NCBI RefSeq assembly: GCF_001050345.1
Contig: NZ_LFMW01000012.1
Location: 124,001 to 188,000, forward strand
Direction of reading: 5' to 3'
Source: Pseudomonas fildesensis
Lineage (GTDB): Bacteria; Pseudomonadota; Gammaproteobacteria; Pseudomonadales; Pseudomonadaceae
DNA length: 64,000 nucleotides
This document shows positions 46,991-55,409 of the stretch, piece by piece. The position numbers and the translations under genes are program-made. The notes below the pieces were generated by a model. That model made no database searches and was not told the origin of the DNA. It saw only the letters and a program-made list of their open reading frames with translations. Each line of letters opens with the position of its first letter. The first letter of the stretch is position 1.

Positions 46991-47008
46991 CTGGCACAGC
47001 TCCTGCTA
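46991..47008 (+). promoter_or_regulatory. Sigma-54 (-24/-12) promoter of the permease gene
   Basis: CTGGCACAGCTCCTGCTA matches the RpoN consensus TGGCAC-N5-TTGC with the GG and GC exactly 12 bases apart. Only the first T of TTGC differs. Transcription should start near 47018, about 50 bp before the permease start codon. Confidence 0.85.
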
Positions 47009-47070
47009 TAGCCCCAACCAGGCTGTGCTTGAGCACGCTCCACAAAAACAATTAGATGAAGGATCCTTCA

Positions 47071-48390
47071 ATGGATAACTCCAACACCTTGCCTCTGGGG
47101 TCGGCGGCTGCGCCTGCGCAGGTACGCACCACCTCCAGCCGGATCAAATCGATCTTCAGCGGATCAGTCGGCAACATGGTCGAGTGGTACGACTGGTACG
47201 TCTACGCCGCCTTCTCGCTGTACTTCGCCAAAGCCTTTTTCCCGAAAGGCGACACCACCGCACAACTGCTCAACACCGCCGCGATCTTCGCCGTGGGCTT
47301 CCTGATGCGCCCGATCGGCGGCTGGTTGATGGGCCTGTACGCAGACCGCAAAGGTCGCAAGGCCGCGTTGATGGCCTCGGTACTGCTGATGTGCTTCGGC
47401 TCGCTGGTCATCGCCCTGAGCCCGGGTTATGAAACCATCGGCGTCGGCGCACCGATCCTGCTGGTGTTCGCCCGTCTGCTGCAAGGCTTGTCGGTCGGTG
47501 GCGAATACGGCACCTCGGCCACTTACCTGAGTGAAATGGCGACCAAGGAGCGTCGCGGTTTCTTCTCCAGCTTCCAGTACGTGACCCTGATCTCCGGCCA
47601 GCTCATCGCGCTGGCGGTGCTGATCGTGCTGCAACAGACCCTCACCACCGAGCAACTGTACGACTGGGGCTGGCGTATCCCGTTCGCCATCGGCGCCCTG
47701 TGCGCAGTGGTCGCGCTGTACCTGCGTCGCGGCATGGAAGAAACCGAGTCGTTCACCAAGAAGGAAAAAGCCAAGGAAAGCGCAATGCGCACCTTGATGC
47801 GTCACCCCAAGGAACTGATGACCGTGGTCGGCCTGACCATGGGCGGCACCCTGGCCTTCTACACCTACACCACCTACATGCAGAAATACCTGGTGAACAC
47901 AGTCGGCATGAGCATCTCCGACTCCACCACCATCTCGGCGGCGACGCTGTTTCTGTTCATGTGCCTGCAACCCCTCGTCGGCGGGCTGTCGGACAAGGTC
48001 GGCCGCCGGCCAATCCTGATCGCCTTCGGCGTCCTCGGCACCCTGTTCACCGTGCCTATCCTCACCACCCTGCACACGGTCCAGAGCTGGTGGGGCGCGT
48101 TCTTCCTGATCATGGCGGCGCTGATCATCGTCAGTGGCTACACCTCGATCAACGCAGTGGTAAAGGCTGAACTGTTCCCGACTGAAATCCGTGCGCTGGG
48201 CGTCGGCCTGCCGTATGCCTTGACCGTGTCGATCTTCGGCGGCACCGCTGAATACATCGCGCTGTGGTTCAAGAGCATCGGCATGGAAACCGGCTACTAC
48301 TGGTATGTGACCGCATGTATTGCGGTGTCGCTGGTGGTCTACGTGACCATGAAAGACACCCGCAAGCATTCACGGATTACTACGGACTAA
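47071..48390 (+). CDS. kgtP: MHS-family MFS dicarboxylate permease, probably alpha-ketoglutarate transporter
   Basis: 439 residues with 12 predicted membrane helices. The metabolite:H+ symporter signature includes GNMVEWYDWYVYAAFSLYFA, GLYADRKGRKAALMASVLLM and LLQGLSVGGEYGTSATYLSE. Closest in type to KgtP, and by context to P. aeruginosa PA5530, an alpha-ketoglutarate carrier under MifR. I start at ATG 47071 (MDNSNTLPLG) because AAGGA lies eight bases upstream. An ATG at 47056 overlaps that site. Confidence 0.87.
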   Translation: MDNSNTLPLGSAAAPAQVRTTSSRIKSIFSGSVGNMVEWYDWYVYAAFSLYFAKAFFPKGDTTAQLLNTAAIFAVGFLMRPIGGWLMGLYADRKGRKAALMASVLLMCFGSLVIALSPGYETIGVGAPILLVFARLLQGLSVGGEYGTSATYLSEMATKERRGFFSSFQYVTLISGQLIALAVLIVLQQTLTTEQLYDWGWRIPFAIGALCAVVALYLRRGMEETESFTKKEKAKESAMRTLMRHPKELMTVVGLTMGGTLAFYTYTTYMQKYLVNTVGMSISDSTTISAATLFLFMCLQPLVGGLSDKVGRRPILIAFGVLGTLFTVPILTTLHTVQSWWGAFFLIMAALIIVSGYTSINAVVKAELFPTEIRALGVGLPYALTVSIFGGTAEYIALWFKSIGMETGYYWYVTACIAVSLVVYVTMKDTRKHSRITTD

Positions 48391-48403
48391 CGGTTCGCCA
48401 GCC

Positions 48404-48448
48404 ACAAAAAAAGGGGCTGTGTCAGTAAATGACACAGCCCCTTTTTTC
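48404..48448 (+). terminator. Bidirectional terminator between kgtP and the DUF347 gene
   Basis: AAAAGGGGCTGTGTCA and TGACACAGCCCCTTTT pair perfectly around a short loop, with A and T runs on either side, between converging genes. Confidence 0.95.
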
Positions 48449-48455
48449 ATCGGGA

Positions 48456-49211
48456 TCAGGACAGCTCTGCGGCCGCCTGACGCCCATACCGCCGCTGCGC
48501 ATACGACGCCCCGGCAATCATCAGCACCAGTACCGCCGCCAACACCGCCGACGAGCCGATAGTGCCGAAATCCAGCCCGCCCTTTTCATGGGGTTTAGTC
48601 AGGAAATCGCCCAGGGTCGCGCCAAACGGCCGGGTCAACACAAACGCCACCCAGAACAACAGCACCGAGGAGATTTGGGTGAAGTATTTGAGGGCCACCA
48701 CGACCGCAATGGTCGAGCCGATCAACAGCGCCCCACCGGCGAAACCGAGCCCCGAATCATCCGCCAGGAAGTCGCCCAAGGCGGTGCCCAGAGTGTTGGA
48801 GAACAGAATCGCCATCCAGTAGAACAGCTCGCCCCGGAAGGTCTGCACCTTGTTCACGTTCAGCGAGTCACCGCTGAGGTGCCACAGCGCAAAGATGATC
48901 ATCAGGATCACGATCAGGATCATCGACCCCGCGGCGTACCCAAGGCCCAGGGTGCGGTCCATGAAGTCCGACATCGTGGTGCCGGCGGTGCTGGTGGACA
49001 GGATCACGATCCAGTACAGCACCGGGTTGTAGGTTTTCGACCAGAGTTGCGTCACCAGGGTGACCAGGAACACGCTGATCAGGATCATCGAGCTGATGGC
49101 GTAACCGACATTCAGGGTCATCGACAGCAAGTCACCGGCGGTTTCGCCCAGGGTGGTTGCGCAGATTTTCATGACCCAGAACGCCAGGGTGATCTGAGGA
49201 AGTTTGTTCAT
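48456..49211 (-). CDS. DUF347 (COG4705) membrane protein with four repeats
   Basis: 251 residues and about eight membrane helices, built from four copies of one unit: MKICATTLGETAGDLLSMTL, VILSTSTAGTTMSDFMDRTL, AILFSNTLGTALGDFLADDS and AFVLTRPFGATLGDFLTKPH. Each has T-x-G-x-x-x-x-D and is followed by a Gly-rich helix. This pattern suggests a transporter with internal pseudo-symmetry and conserved buried Asp residues. The substrate is unknown. Start ATG 49209-49211. Confidence 0.88.
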   Translation of the reverse strand: MNKLPQITLAFWVMKICATTLGETAGDLLSMTLNVGYAISSMILISVFLVTLVTQLWSKTYNPVLYWIVILSTSTAGTTMSDFMDRTLGLGYAAGSMILIVILMIIFALWHLSGDSLNVNKVQTFRGELFYWMAILFSNTLGTALGDFLADDSGLGFAGGALLIGSTIAVVVALKYFTQISSVLLFWVAFVLTRPFGATLGDFLTKPHEKGGLDFGTIGSSAVLAAVLVLMIAGASYAQRRYGRQAAAELS

Positions 49212-49405
49212 AGGGTGGGAAGGCTCCGAAGCTCAGTCTGTCAATGGGCCGACTTATAGGGGGTGTCGACCTTGCGCGCAGACTGAACGGGGCGCTGTGA
49301 AAAATAGGTGGGCGTTGAATGAAAATTCCATAGGCTGATGGAAATTCGCTGTCATGGATTGCACTATGACTGCCTCCCCGCCACCCGCAGCAGGAACCCC
49401 GGCCC

Positions 49406-50038
49406 ATGTCTGACGATATCCACTTCTACGAACCCGCCAACGGCCACGGCCTGCCACACGACCCGTTCAATGCCATTGTTGGCCCACGGCCGATCGGCTG
49501 GATTTCGTCACACGACAACGAGGGCCGCCTGAACCTGGCGCCCTACAGTTTCTTCAATGCGTTCAACTACATTCCGCCGATCATTGGGTTTTCCAGCGTC
49601 GGGCGCAAAGACAGCCTGAACAACATTGAACAGACCGGCGAGTTTGTGTGGAACCTGGCCACCCGTCCGTTGGCCGAGCAGATGAACCAGAGTTGTGCCG
49701 CCGTCTCACCAGAGGTGAATGAGTTCGAGTTGTCCGGCCTGACGCCGGTGGCCTCGAAGATCGTCGGCGTACCGCGGGTGGGTGAGAGCCCGGTGTCGTT
49801 CGAGTGCAAGGTGACGCAGATCATCCAGTTGCAGCGCGCCGACAAGCAGTTAGTGCCAAGCTGGCTGGTGCTGGGCGAGGTGGTCGCGGTGCACATTGCC
49901 AAGTGGCTGCTCAAGGATGGGGTCTACGACACCGCCGCCGCCGAGCCGATTTTGCGCGGCGGTGGCCCGGCGGATTATTTCCAGGTGGGGCCGGAGGCGC
50001 TGTTCAAAATGTATCGCCCGGGCGCCACAAAGCCCTGA
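49406..50038 (+). CDS. Flavin reductase-like FMN-binding protein
   Basis: 210 residues with a split-barrel flavin reductase domain: FNAIVGPRPIGWISSHDNEG and NLAPYSFFNAFNYIPPIIGFSS are the standard N-terminal flavin-binding motifs. It resembles COG1853 proteins, which supply reduced flavin or act as short flavoproteins. Start ATG 49406 with AGGA. Diverges from the DUF347 gene over 194 bp; no adjacent monooxygenase of a known flavin-dependent type. Confidence 0.9.
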   Translation: MSDDIHFYEPANGHGLPHDPFNAIVGPRPIGWISSHDNEGRLNLAPYSFFNAFNYIPPIIGFSSVGRKDSLNNIEQTGEFVWNLATRPLAEQMNQSCAAVSPEVNEFELSGLTPVASKIVGVPRVGESPVSFECKVTQIIQLQRADKQLVPSWLVLGEVVAVHIAKWLLKDGVYDTAAAEPILRGGGPADYFQVGPEALFKMYRPGATKP

Positions 50039-50075
50039 CTGGAAATACAGTCAAATGTGGGAGGGGCGGCGTTCG

Positions 50076-50324
50076 TTAGTTTGCGGCAGTTGCCCAGGTG
50101 AGTTGGCCTTCTTCGTCGACGTCAACCAACCGCCCCAGTTGCTGGGCAGCCGCATCGTCAGCGTCATCGGCGGTCTTGAAGGTCTGTCCATCAAGGATCT
50201 TGTGAAAGCGCGGTGCGCCCATACCATCCAGTGCCTTGACGGCGATGGCGGCGCTGTAGCCACCCTCATCTTCACGCACCAGGGCGGAAACGGCTTCGTG
50301 GTGGGCAAACTCTTTACGTGCCAT
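50076..50324 (-). CDS. Small hypothetical protein
   Basis: 82 residues from ATG 50322-50324 (MARKEFAHHEAVSALVREDE), with modest features: a possible double-stranded beta core (YSAAIAVKALDGMGAPRFHK) and a helical, acidic second half (TADDADDAAAQQLGRLVDVD). I do not recognise the family. It is 44 bp downstream of the monooxygenase-like gene on the same strand. Confidence 0.7.
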   Translation of the reverse strand: MARKEFAHHEAVSALVREDEGGYSAAIAVKALDGMGAPRFHKILDGQTFKTADDADDAAAQQLGRLVDVDEEGQLTWATAAN

Positions 50325-50367
50325 GTTGCAGGTCCTGGCCAATGGGAAAGGCGGCCATTCTAAAGCA

Positions 50368-50709
50368 CTAACCCGCCAGTTGCAGGTACTCGCCGTAAGC
50401 ATTGACGGCGGACGCATCGGTGAAGGTCTGGAAGTCCATGCTACGAACGACCCTATCGTTCAACAGCTCGGTGAAGATCATCAGGGCAGGCGAATTGAAG
50501 TAGGCACTCATCGCCTGCTCGCTGCTCCAGAAACCCGAGACCAGCCATACATCGGGGTCCGACTGGGAATGCTGCAACGAGAATTGCAGGCAACCCTGAG
50601 CCTCGCGGCCCGGTTCGATCAAACTGCTCAAGCGTGCACCGAGTTCGGTGCTGCACCCGGTGCGGGCGCGGATGAAGGCCATATGGCTCGCGGGAATGGG
50701 GGTGGACAT
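50368..50709 (-). CDS. Antibiotic biosynthesis monooxygenase (ABM)-domain protein
   Basis: 113 residues with the dimeric alpha/beta ABM fold: AFIRARTGCSTELGARLSSL, GCLQFSLQHSQSDPDVWLVS, FWSSEQAMSAYFNSP. Such proteins include quinol monooxygenases and heme-degrading IsdG types; the residues typical of IsdG are not evident, so a quinone-type or unknown role is more likely. Start ATG 50707-50709 with GGGAGAG. Diverges from the araC-type gene. Confidence 0.85.
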   Translation of the reverse strand: MSTPIPASHMAFIRARTGCSTELGARLSSLIEPGREAQGCLQFSLQHSQSDPDVWLVSGFWSSEQAMSAYFNSPALMIFTELLNDRVVRSMDFQTFTDASAVNAYGEYLQLAG

Positions 50710-51037
50710 GTTCGACTCTCCCGTTGAGAAGTGATGCTCGGCAAGCACTGTGAGGGCGTGTTGCCACAGGATCAAAGATAACGGCGCCGCTGTGGGCCTG
50801 GTTAGTCGATTCCTGCAGGCTTATTGCACAATCCTGCGAAAAGCGTAGATAGGACGTTTGGCTCGCAGGTTTTATTCCATGCGCAATCGCCGTGTTTCAG
50901 GCAGATGACAGCCCCTACGCTTGCCTGATTCGCAACGTGTCGCAGGATCAGGCAAGGATTGAGCAGAATCGACATAACACTGTTTGAAACACCGCCACTA
51001 AGCTGAGCCCATCGTAAAAGCATTCAGAGGACGCTCC
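50710..51037. promoter_or_regulatory. Divergent control region between the ABM gene and the AraC-type regulator
   Basis: 328 bp. It contains a perfect inverted repeat CTTGCCTGAT-N17-ATCAGGCAAG (50920-50929 and 50947-50956), 81 bp before the regulator start. This could be an operator for the AraC-type protein, or an RNA hairpin. Confidence 0.45.
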
Positions 51038-51967
51038 ATGTCGTCGCCCGAACAACACGCCATGCCCCTTGATGCTGATATGGAAAAGCAGCGCGCCGAA
51101 CTGGCCAGTATTGTCTGCCGCCATACCTGGGAAGAGGGTTCCTACGGTACGGCGATCACCTCGCTGTTCCTCAACCGCCACAACACGCCACGGGATTTCA
51201 TGCCGGTGCTGGTGGAGCCCGCCCTGTGCATCCTGGCCCATGGCCGCAAGGAAGTGCGCCTGGCGGATGAAGTGTTTGCCTATGACCCGCTCAATTACCT
51301 GGTGTTTTCGGTGTCGATGCCGGTGGCCGGGCGGATCATCGATGCCACGCCGGAGGACCCCAACCTGTCGATCAGGATCAACATCGACCCGGCACAGCTC
51401 ACCGCGCTGATCGCAGAGGCCGGGCCGATGGGTGTGCCGTCGCGCCCAACCTCCCGCGGGATGTATGTCGACCGCATCGACACCCAACTGCTCGACGCCG
51501 TGCTGCGCCTGACGCGCTTGCTCGACACGCCCAAAGACGTGGCAATGCTGGCACCGTTGATCAATCGCGAAATTCTTTACCGTTTGTTGCGTGGCCCGCA
51601 GGGCTATCGGCTGTATGAAATCGCCGTGGCCAACAGTCAGAGCCATCGGGTCAGCCAGGCGATCAAGTGGCTGAACAGCAACTACGAACAGCCGCTGCGC
51701 ATCGACGACCTGGCCAAGGAAGTCAACCTGAGCGTCTCGACCCTGCACCACCGCTTCAAGGCGATCACCGCCATGAGCCCGCTGCAATACCAGAAGCAAC
51801 TGCGCTTGCAGGAGGCGCGACGGTTGATGATCGCCGAAGGGCTGGAAGCGTCGGCGGCGGGGTATCGGGTGGGGTATGAAAGCCCGTCGCAGTTTAGCCG
51901 GGAGTACAGCCGGTTGTTTGGGGCACCGCCCTTAAGAGACCTGGCGCGTCTACGCCAAAGCGTCTGA
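51038..51967 (+). CDS. AraC-family transcriptional regulator
   Basis: 309 residues. The N-terminal AraC_N ligand domain (GTAITSLFLNRHNTPRDFMP; PALCILAHGRKEVRLADEVF) is followed by two helix-turn-helix motifs (LRIDDLAKEVNLSVSTLHHR then FKAITAMSPLQYQKQLRLQE; AAGYRVGYESPSQFSREYSRLFG). Family members often control an adjacent oxidoreductase; the divergent ABM gene or the nearby flavin reductase-like gene are candidates. Start ATG 51038 with AGAGGA. Confidence 0.92.
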   Translation: MSSPEQHAMPLDADMEKQRAELASIVCRHTWEEGSYGTAITSLFLNRHNTPRDFMPVLVEPALCILAHGRKEVRLADEVFAYDPLNYLVFSVSMPVAGRIIDATPEDPNLSIRINIDPAQLTALIAEAGPMGVPSRPTSRGMYVDRIDTQLLDAVLRLTRLLDTPKDVAMLAPLINREILYRLLRGPQGYRLYEIAVANSQSHRVSQAIKWLNSNYEQPLRIDDLAKEVNLSVSTLHHRFKAITAMSPLQYQKQLRLQEARRLMIAEGLEASAAGYRVGYESPSQFSREYSRLFGAPPLRDLARLRQSV

Positions 51968-51981
51968 CACACGGGGAATCA

Positions 51982-52106
51982 AAATGTGGGAGGGGCGGTG
52001 CGACGATTCGACTTGCTCCCGATAGCGGTGGATCAGCTAAAAATATGCTGACTGACACGCTGCTATCGGGAGCAAGTCGAATCGTCGCACCGCCCCTCCC
52101 ACATTT
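51982..52106. repeat. Perfect 45-bp inverted repeat (REPIN-like)
   Basis: Arms 51982-52026 and 52062-52106 are exact reverse complements over all 45 bases (AAATGTGGGAGGGGCGGTGC... to ...GATAGC), with a 35-base centre. It lies between converging genes and could terminate both. The TGTGGGAGGGGC end is the REP family end seen elsewhere in this genome type. Confidence 0.95.
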
Positions 52107-52121
52107 GATCCTCGGTGTTCT

Positions 52122-53591
52122 TTAGTCCAGGGTTCGGGGTAGCTGCAAGGTCACCCGCAACCCACCCTCGCGCAAATTCTGCAAACTCACTTCACCGCCA
52201 TGGCTGTGGGCAATGTTGCGCGCAATCCCCAGGCCCAGGCCGTAGCCCTGCTGCTGGCCGGCGAGGCGGAAGTGCGGTTCGAAGACTTGTTCCAGGCGCT
52301 GTTCCGGTACGCCCGGCCCTTCGTCATCCACATGCAGGATGAACTCGGCGCCATCGTCCTCGATATGCAGATGCGCGTTCTGCCCATACTTCAAGGCGTT
52401 GTCGATCAGGTTGCCGATGCAGCGCTTGAGCGCCAGCGGCTTGCCCGGATAGGTCGTCAGCGCGCGCCCGTGTTGCGTCACGCGGCCGTTGCCGTTGGGC
52501 GCCAGGTACGGCTCCACCAGGCAGTCGAGTACGTGGTTTAAATCCACCGGTTCGATGTTTTCGTGGATATCGGTGTCTTTCACGCATTGCAGCGCGCCTT
52601 TGACCAGCAACTCCAGTTCATCCAGGTCGCGGCCGAATTTGGTTTGCAGATTTTCGTCTTCGAGCAATTCCACGCGCAGGCGCAGGCGGGTAATCGGTGT
52701 GCGCAGGTCGTGGGAAATCGCACTGAACAACTGGCTGCGCTCGGTGAGGTAGCGGCTGATACGTTCGCGCATGGCGTTGAACGCGCGGCCCACTTCGACC
52801 ACTTCACTGCCGCCGCCTTCGGCCACCGGCTCCACATCCGCGCCCAGGGACATGTCCCGCGCCGCCCGCGCAAGGCGCTTGAGCGGCCGGCTTTGCCAGT
52901 GCACCAGCAAGCCGATAAACAACAGCAAAAAGCCGCTGGTCAACACAATGAACCACACCTGCTGGGACGGCAGGCCCTGTTCTTCGAGGCTGGTGTAGGG
53001 CTCGGGCAACAGCGAGGCGATGTACAGCCATTCGCCAGGAGCCAGTTGGATCTGGGTGACCAGTACCGGCGGGTTCACCGGTTCCAGCGTCAGTGCGTAA
53101 TGCGCCCAGGAGCGTGGCAGTTCATCGAGCTTCAGCCCGGCATTGAAGATGCGCAGGTCTTCGGCGCTGACAAATTCCACCGAGATATGCACGTCGGCGC
53201 CCAGGGTCTGGCGCAGCACTTCATCGACCGCCTCCAGCACCGCCTGCTTGCGCGGGGTCTGCGGCAGTATCGCCATGTCCAGCGGGCGGTCATTGAGGGT
53301 CACCACAAACCGAGTGCCGCCCATGCTGCGCAACTGGTCGAGGACCAACGGGCGATACGCCACCGGCAGTGAGCGAAAGTAACTCACGCTGGCGGTCATC
53401 GAATGCGCCAGGCTTCGGGCGCTGGTGACCAGGCCTTCGAGTTGGGTAGCGCGCAGTTGCGACACCCAGATCACGCTGGACAGCGCCTGGGCAAACAACA
53501 CCGCCAGCAGGGTCAGCAGCAGCATGCGCCCGAGCAACGAGCGCGGTACCGGGAAGCGGCGATGGCGTTCCGTCAGGTGTTCAGTGGGCAT
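52122..53591 (-). CDS. gtrS: GtrS, sensor kinase for glucose metabolites
   Basis: 489 residues: TM1 (RMLLLTLLAVLFAQALSSVIW), periplasmic domain of about 140 residues, TM2 (VWFIVLTSGFLLLFIGLLVHW), HAMP, HisKA (FSAISHDLRTPITRLRLRVE) and HATPase_c (CIGNLIDNALKYGQ; GYGLGLGIARNI). In P. aeruginosa GtrS binds 2-ketogluconate and 6-phosphogluconate and controls, through GltR, glucose uptake and edd/gap. I start at ATG 53589-53591 (MPTEHLTERH), overlapping gltR by 11 bases; a TTG three codons earlier is possible. Confidence 0.92.
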   Translation of the reverse strand: MPTEHLTERHRRFPVPRSLLGRMLLLTLLAVLFAQALSSVIWVSQLRATQLEGLVTSARSLAHSMTASVSYFRSLPVAYRPLVLDQLRSMGGTRFVVTLNDRPLDMAILPQTPRKQAVLEAVDEVLRQTLGADVHISVEFVSAEDLRIFNAGLKLDELPRSWAHYALTLEPVNPPVLVTQIQLAPGEWLYIASLLPEPYTSLEEQGLPSQQVWFIVLTSGFLLLFIGLLVHWQSRPLKRLARAARDMSLGADVEPVAEGGGSEVVEVGRAFNAMRERISRYLTERSQLFSAISHDLRTPITRLRLRVELLEDENLQTKFGRDLDELELLVKGALQCVKDTDIHENIEPVDLNHVLDCLVEPYLAPNGNGRVTQHGRALTTYPGKPLALKRCIGNLIDNALKYGQNAHLHIEDDGAEFILHVDDEGPGVPEQRLEQVFEPHFRLAGQQQGYGLGLGIARNIAHSHGGEVSLQNLREGGLRVTLQLPRTLD

Positions 53592-54315
53592 TGCCGGCAA
53601 CCACGCTGGCTGCCAGTTGATAACCGCTGCCGCGCACGGTGCGGATCAGCCTCGGGGGTTTTTCGGTATCGCGCAGGCGTTGGCGCAGGCGGCTGACGGC
53701 CATGTCGACGATACGGTCCAGCGGCATCAGGTCGCGGCCACGGGTGGCGTTGCCGATGGTGTCGCGGTCGAGGATCTGCTGGGGGTGATCGAGAAACAGC
53801 TTGAGCAGGGCAAAGTCGGCGCCCGAGAGAATCACCTCTTCGCCGTCAACGTGGAACAGCCGGTGGCTGATCATGTCCAGGCGCCATTCATCGAACACCA
53901 GCACGTCGCCGTTGCCGCTGCGTTCCTGGCCGAACTGGCAGCGGCGCAACAACGCCTTGATCCGCGCTTGCAGCTCGCGGGGGCTGAAGGGCTTGCCGAT
54001 GTAGTCATCGGCGCCCAGCTCCAGGCCGATCACGCGGTCGGCTTCGTCGGAACTGGCGGTGAGCATGATGATCGGTACCTGCGCCTGGCGCGGGTGCTGG
54101 CGGATCCAGCGGCAAAGGCTGAAACCGTCTTCGTCCGGCAACATCACATCAAGGATGACCAAGTCACACGGCGCCTCGTTCATCGCCTGGCGGAACCCCG
54201 CGCCATCCGGCACGCCACGCACCTGGAAACCGGCGCGACTGAGGTAGGTTTGCAGCAATTCGCGGATTTCCTGGTCGTCATCGACAAGGAGAATCGATTT
54301 ACTGATTACGCTCAC
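53581..54315 (-). CDS. gltR: GltR, response regulator for glucose metabolism
   Basis: 244 residues of the OmpR class: receiver with Asp56 (LVILDVMLPDEDG), Lys in DYIGKPFSPRELQARIKALL, and a winged-helix output domain (PLDRIVDMAVSRLRQRLRDT; RLIRTVRGSGYQLA). Partner of GtrS. The start is GTG 54313-54315, supported by AAGGAGG. Order edd-glk-gltR-gtrS is the Pseudomonas standard. Confidence 0.94.
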   Translation of the reverse strand: MSVISKSILLVDDDQEIRELLQTYLSRAGFQVRGVPDGAGFRQAMNEAPCDLVILDVMLPDEDGFSLCRWIRQHPRQAQVPIIMLTASSDEADRVIGLELGADDYIGKPFSPRELQARIKALLRRCQFGQERSGNGDVLVFDEWRLDMISHRLFHVDGEEVILSGADFALLKLFLDHPQQILDRDTIGNATRGRDLMPLDRIVDMAVSRLRQRLRDTEKPPRLIRTVRGSGYQLAASVVAGNAH

Positions 54316-54366
54316 GGGGTCCTCCTTGTTGTTATGGCCAAGCTTAAGTCATTGGTTGCTCTTAAA

Positions 54367-54444
54367 GGCGCCATCGCGAGCAAGCCCGCTCCCACATTTG
54401 GAACGCATTCCAAATGTGGGAGCGGGCTTGCTCGCGATGGCGCC
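54367..54444. repeat. Perfect 37-bp inverted repeat with a four-base loop (REPIN-like)
   Basis: 54367-54403 and 54408-54444 are exact reverse complements; the loop is CGCA. It starts GGCGCCATCGCGAGCAAGCC and contains TGTGGGAGCGGGCTTGCTCG, the common Pseudomonas REP sequence. It lies between glk and gltR, inside a probable operon, where it may stabilise or separate transcripts. Confidence 0.95.
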
Positions 54445-54452
54445 ATTACTGC

Positions 54453-55409
54453 CTACGCAAAAGCCTGTTCAAGCGCCACACCCGCCCCGGTCAATCCGGA
54501 ATACGGCGCGGTCACCAACCACACCGGAATGCCTTTGAAGTAGTCGCTCATGCAGCCTTTGTCACTGAAGCTTTTGGCGAAGCCACTGTTGATAAAGAAG
54601 TCGGCAAACCTCGGTATAACACCGCCCACGATATACACGCCACCGCGTCCACCGGTGGTCAGTACATTGTTACCGGCTACCCGGCCCAGCCAGATGCTGA
54701 ACTGGTCCAGCACTTCCATCGCCACCGGGTCGCCGGCCAGGCCCGCTGCCGTGATGGCTTCGGGCGTGTCCAGCACCGGGGCGTGCCCGTCGACCGCACA
54801 AATCGCCCGGTACAAACGCGGCAAACCGCCACCGCTCAAGGCGGTTTCGGCGCTGACGTGGCCGATCTCGGTGTAGATGTGCTGCCACAGCTGGGTTTCC
54901 CGCGGGCTGCTCAGGGGCAGGTCGACATGCCCGCCCTCCCCCGGCAACGCCGCCCAACGGCCGGCGCCGAGGTCCAGCAACGTGCCGACACCCAGGCCAG
55001 TGCCCGGGCCGATCACCACCGCCGGGCGCAACGGCTCCGGCGTGCCTTCGCAGACCACGCGAAATTCGTCGGGCTGCAGGCGGGTCATGCCCAGGGCCAT
55101 GGCCGAGAAGTCATTCACCAGCAGCAGCTCATCCACCTGCAAGGTCTGGCAAAACGCAGTCTTGCTCAGGCGCCAGTGATTGTTGGTGAATTTAAATTCA
55201 TCCCCACTCACCGGCCCCGCTACAGAAAGGCACACCGCACCGATGTCGCCGATTGCCAGGCCTTCTTCCTTCAGATAGACCTTGATCGCGTCCTCAGGGC
55301 TTTTGTGATCCGCCGTGGCGTGCACCCGAATCGAATGCAGTTCCTGATCCCGCCACAACGCAAAACGGGCGTTGGTACCCCCGATATCACCGACCAGCGC
55401 TAGCTTCAC
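54453..55409 (-). CDS. glk: Glucokinase
   Basis: 318 residues of the bacterial Glk family (not ROK): MKLALVGDIGGTNARFALW binds ATP phosphate, LLVNDFSAMALGM and VVIGPGTGLGVGTLLDLG carry the catalytic Asp and ATP site, and LPGEGGHVDLPLSS the sugar-site Glu/His. It phosphorylates glucose taken up intact. The start GTG 55407-55409 overlaps the edd stop (GTGA), so translation is coupled. Confidence 0.96.
   Translation of the reverse strand: MKLALVGDIGGTNARFALWRDQELHSIRVHATADHKSPEDAIKVYLKEEGLAIGDIGAVCLSVAGPVSGDEFKFTNNHWRLSKTAFCQTLQVDELLLVNDFSAMALGMTRLQPDEFRVVCEGTPEPLRPAVVIGPGTGLGVGTLLDLGAGRWAALPGEGGHVDLPLSSPRETQLWQHIYTEIGHVSAETALSGGGLPRLYRAICAVDGHAPVLDTPEAITAAGLAGDPVAMEVLDQFSIWLGRVAGNNVLTTGGRGGVYIVGGVIPRFADFFINSGFAKSFSDKGCMSDYFKGIPVWLVTAPYSGLTGAGVALEQAFA

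Noticed and set aside
47056..47070. Alternative start of the permease at ATG 47056
   Set aside because: The sequence AAGGA used as ribosome-binding site for ATG 47071 lies inside this extension, and no ribosome-binding site precedes 47056.
50368..50709. ABM-domain protein as an IsdG-type heme-degrading enzyme
   Set aside because: The Asn/Trp/His signature of IsdG/IsdI is not evident, and the gene is not linked to iron uptake genes.
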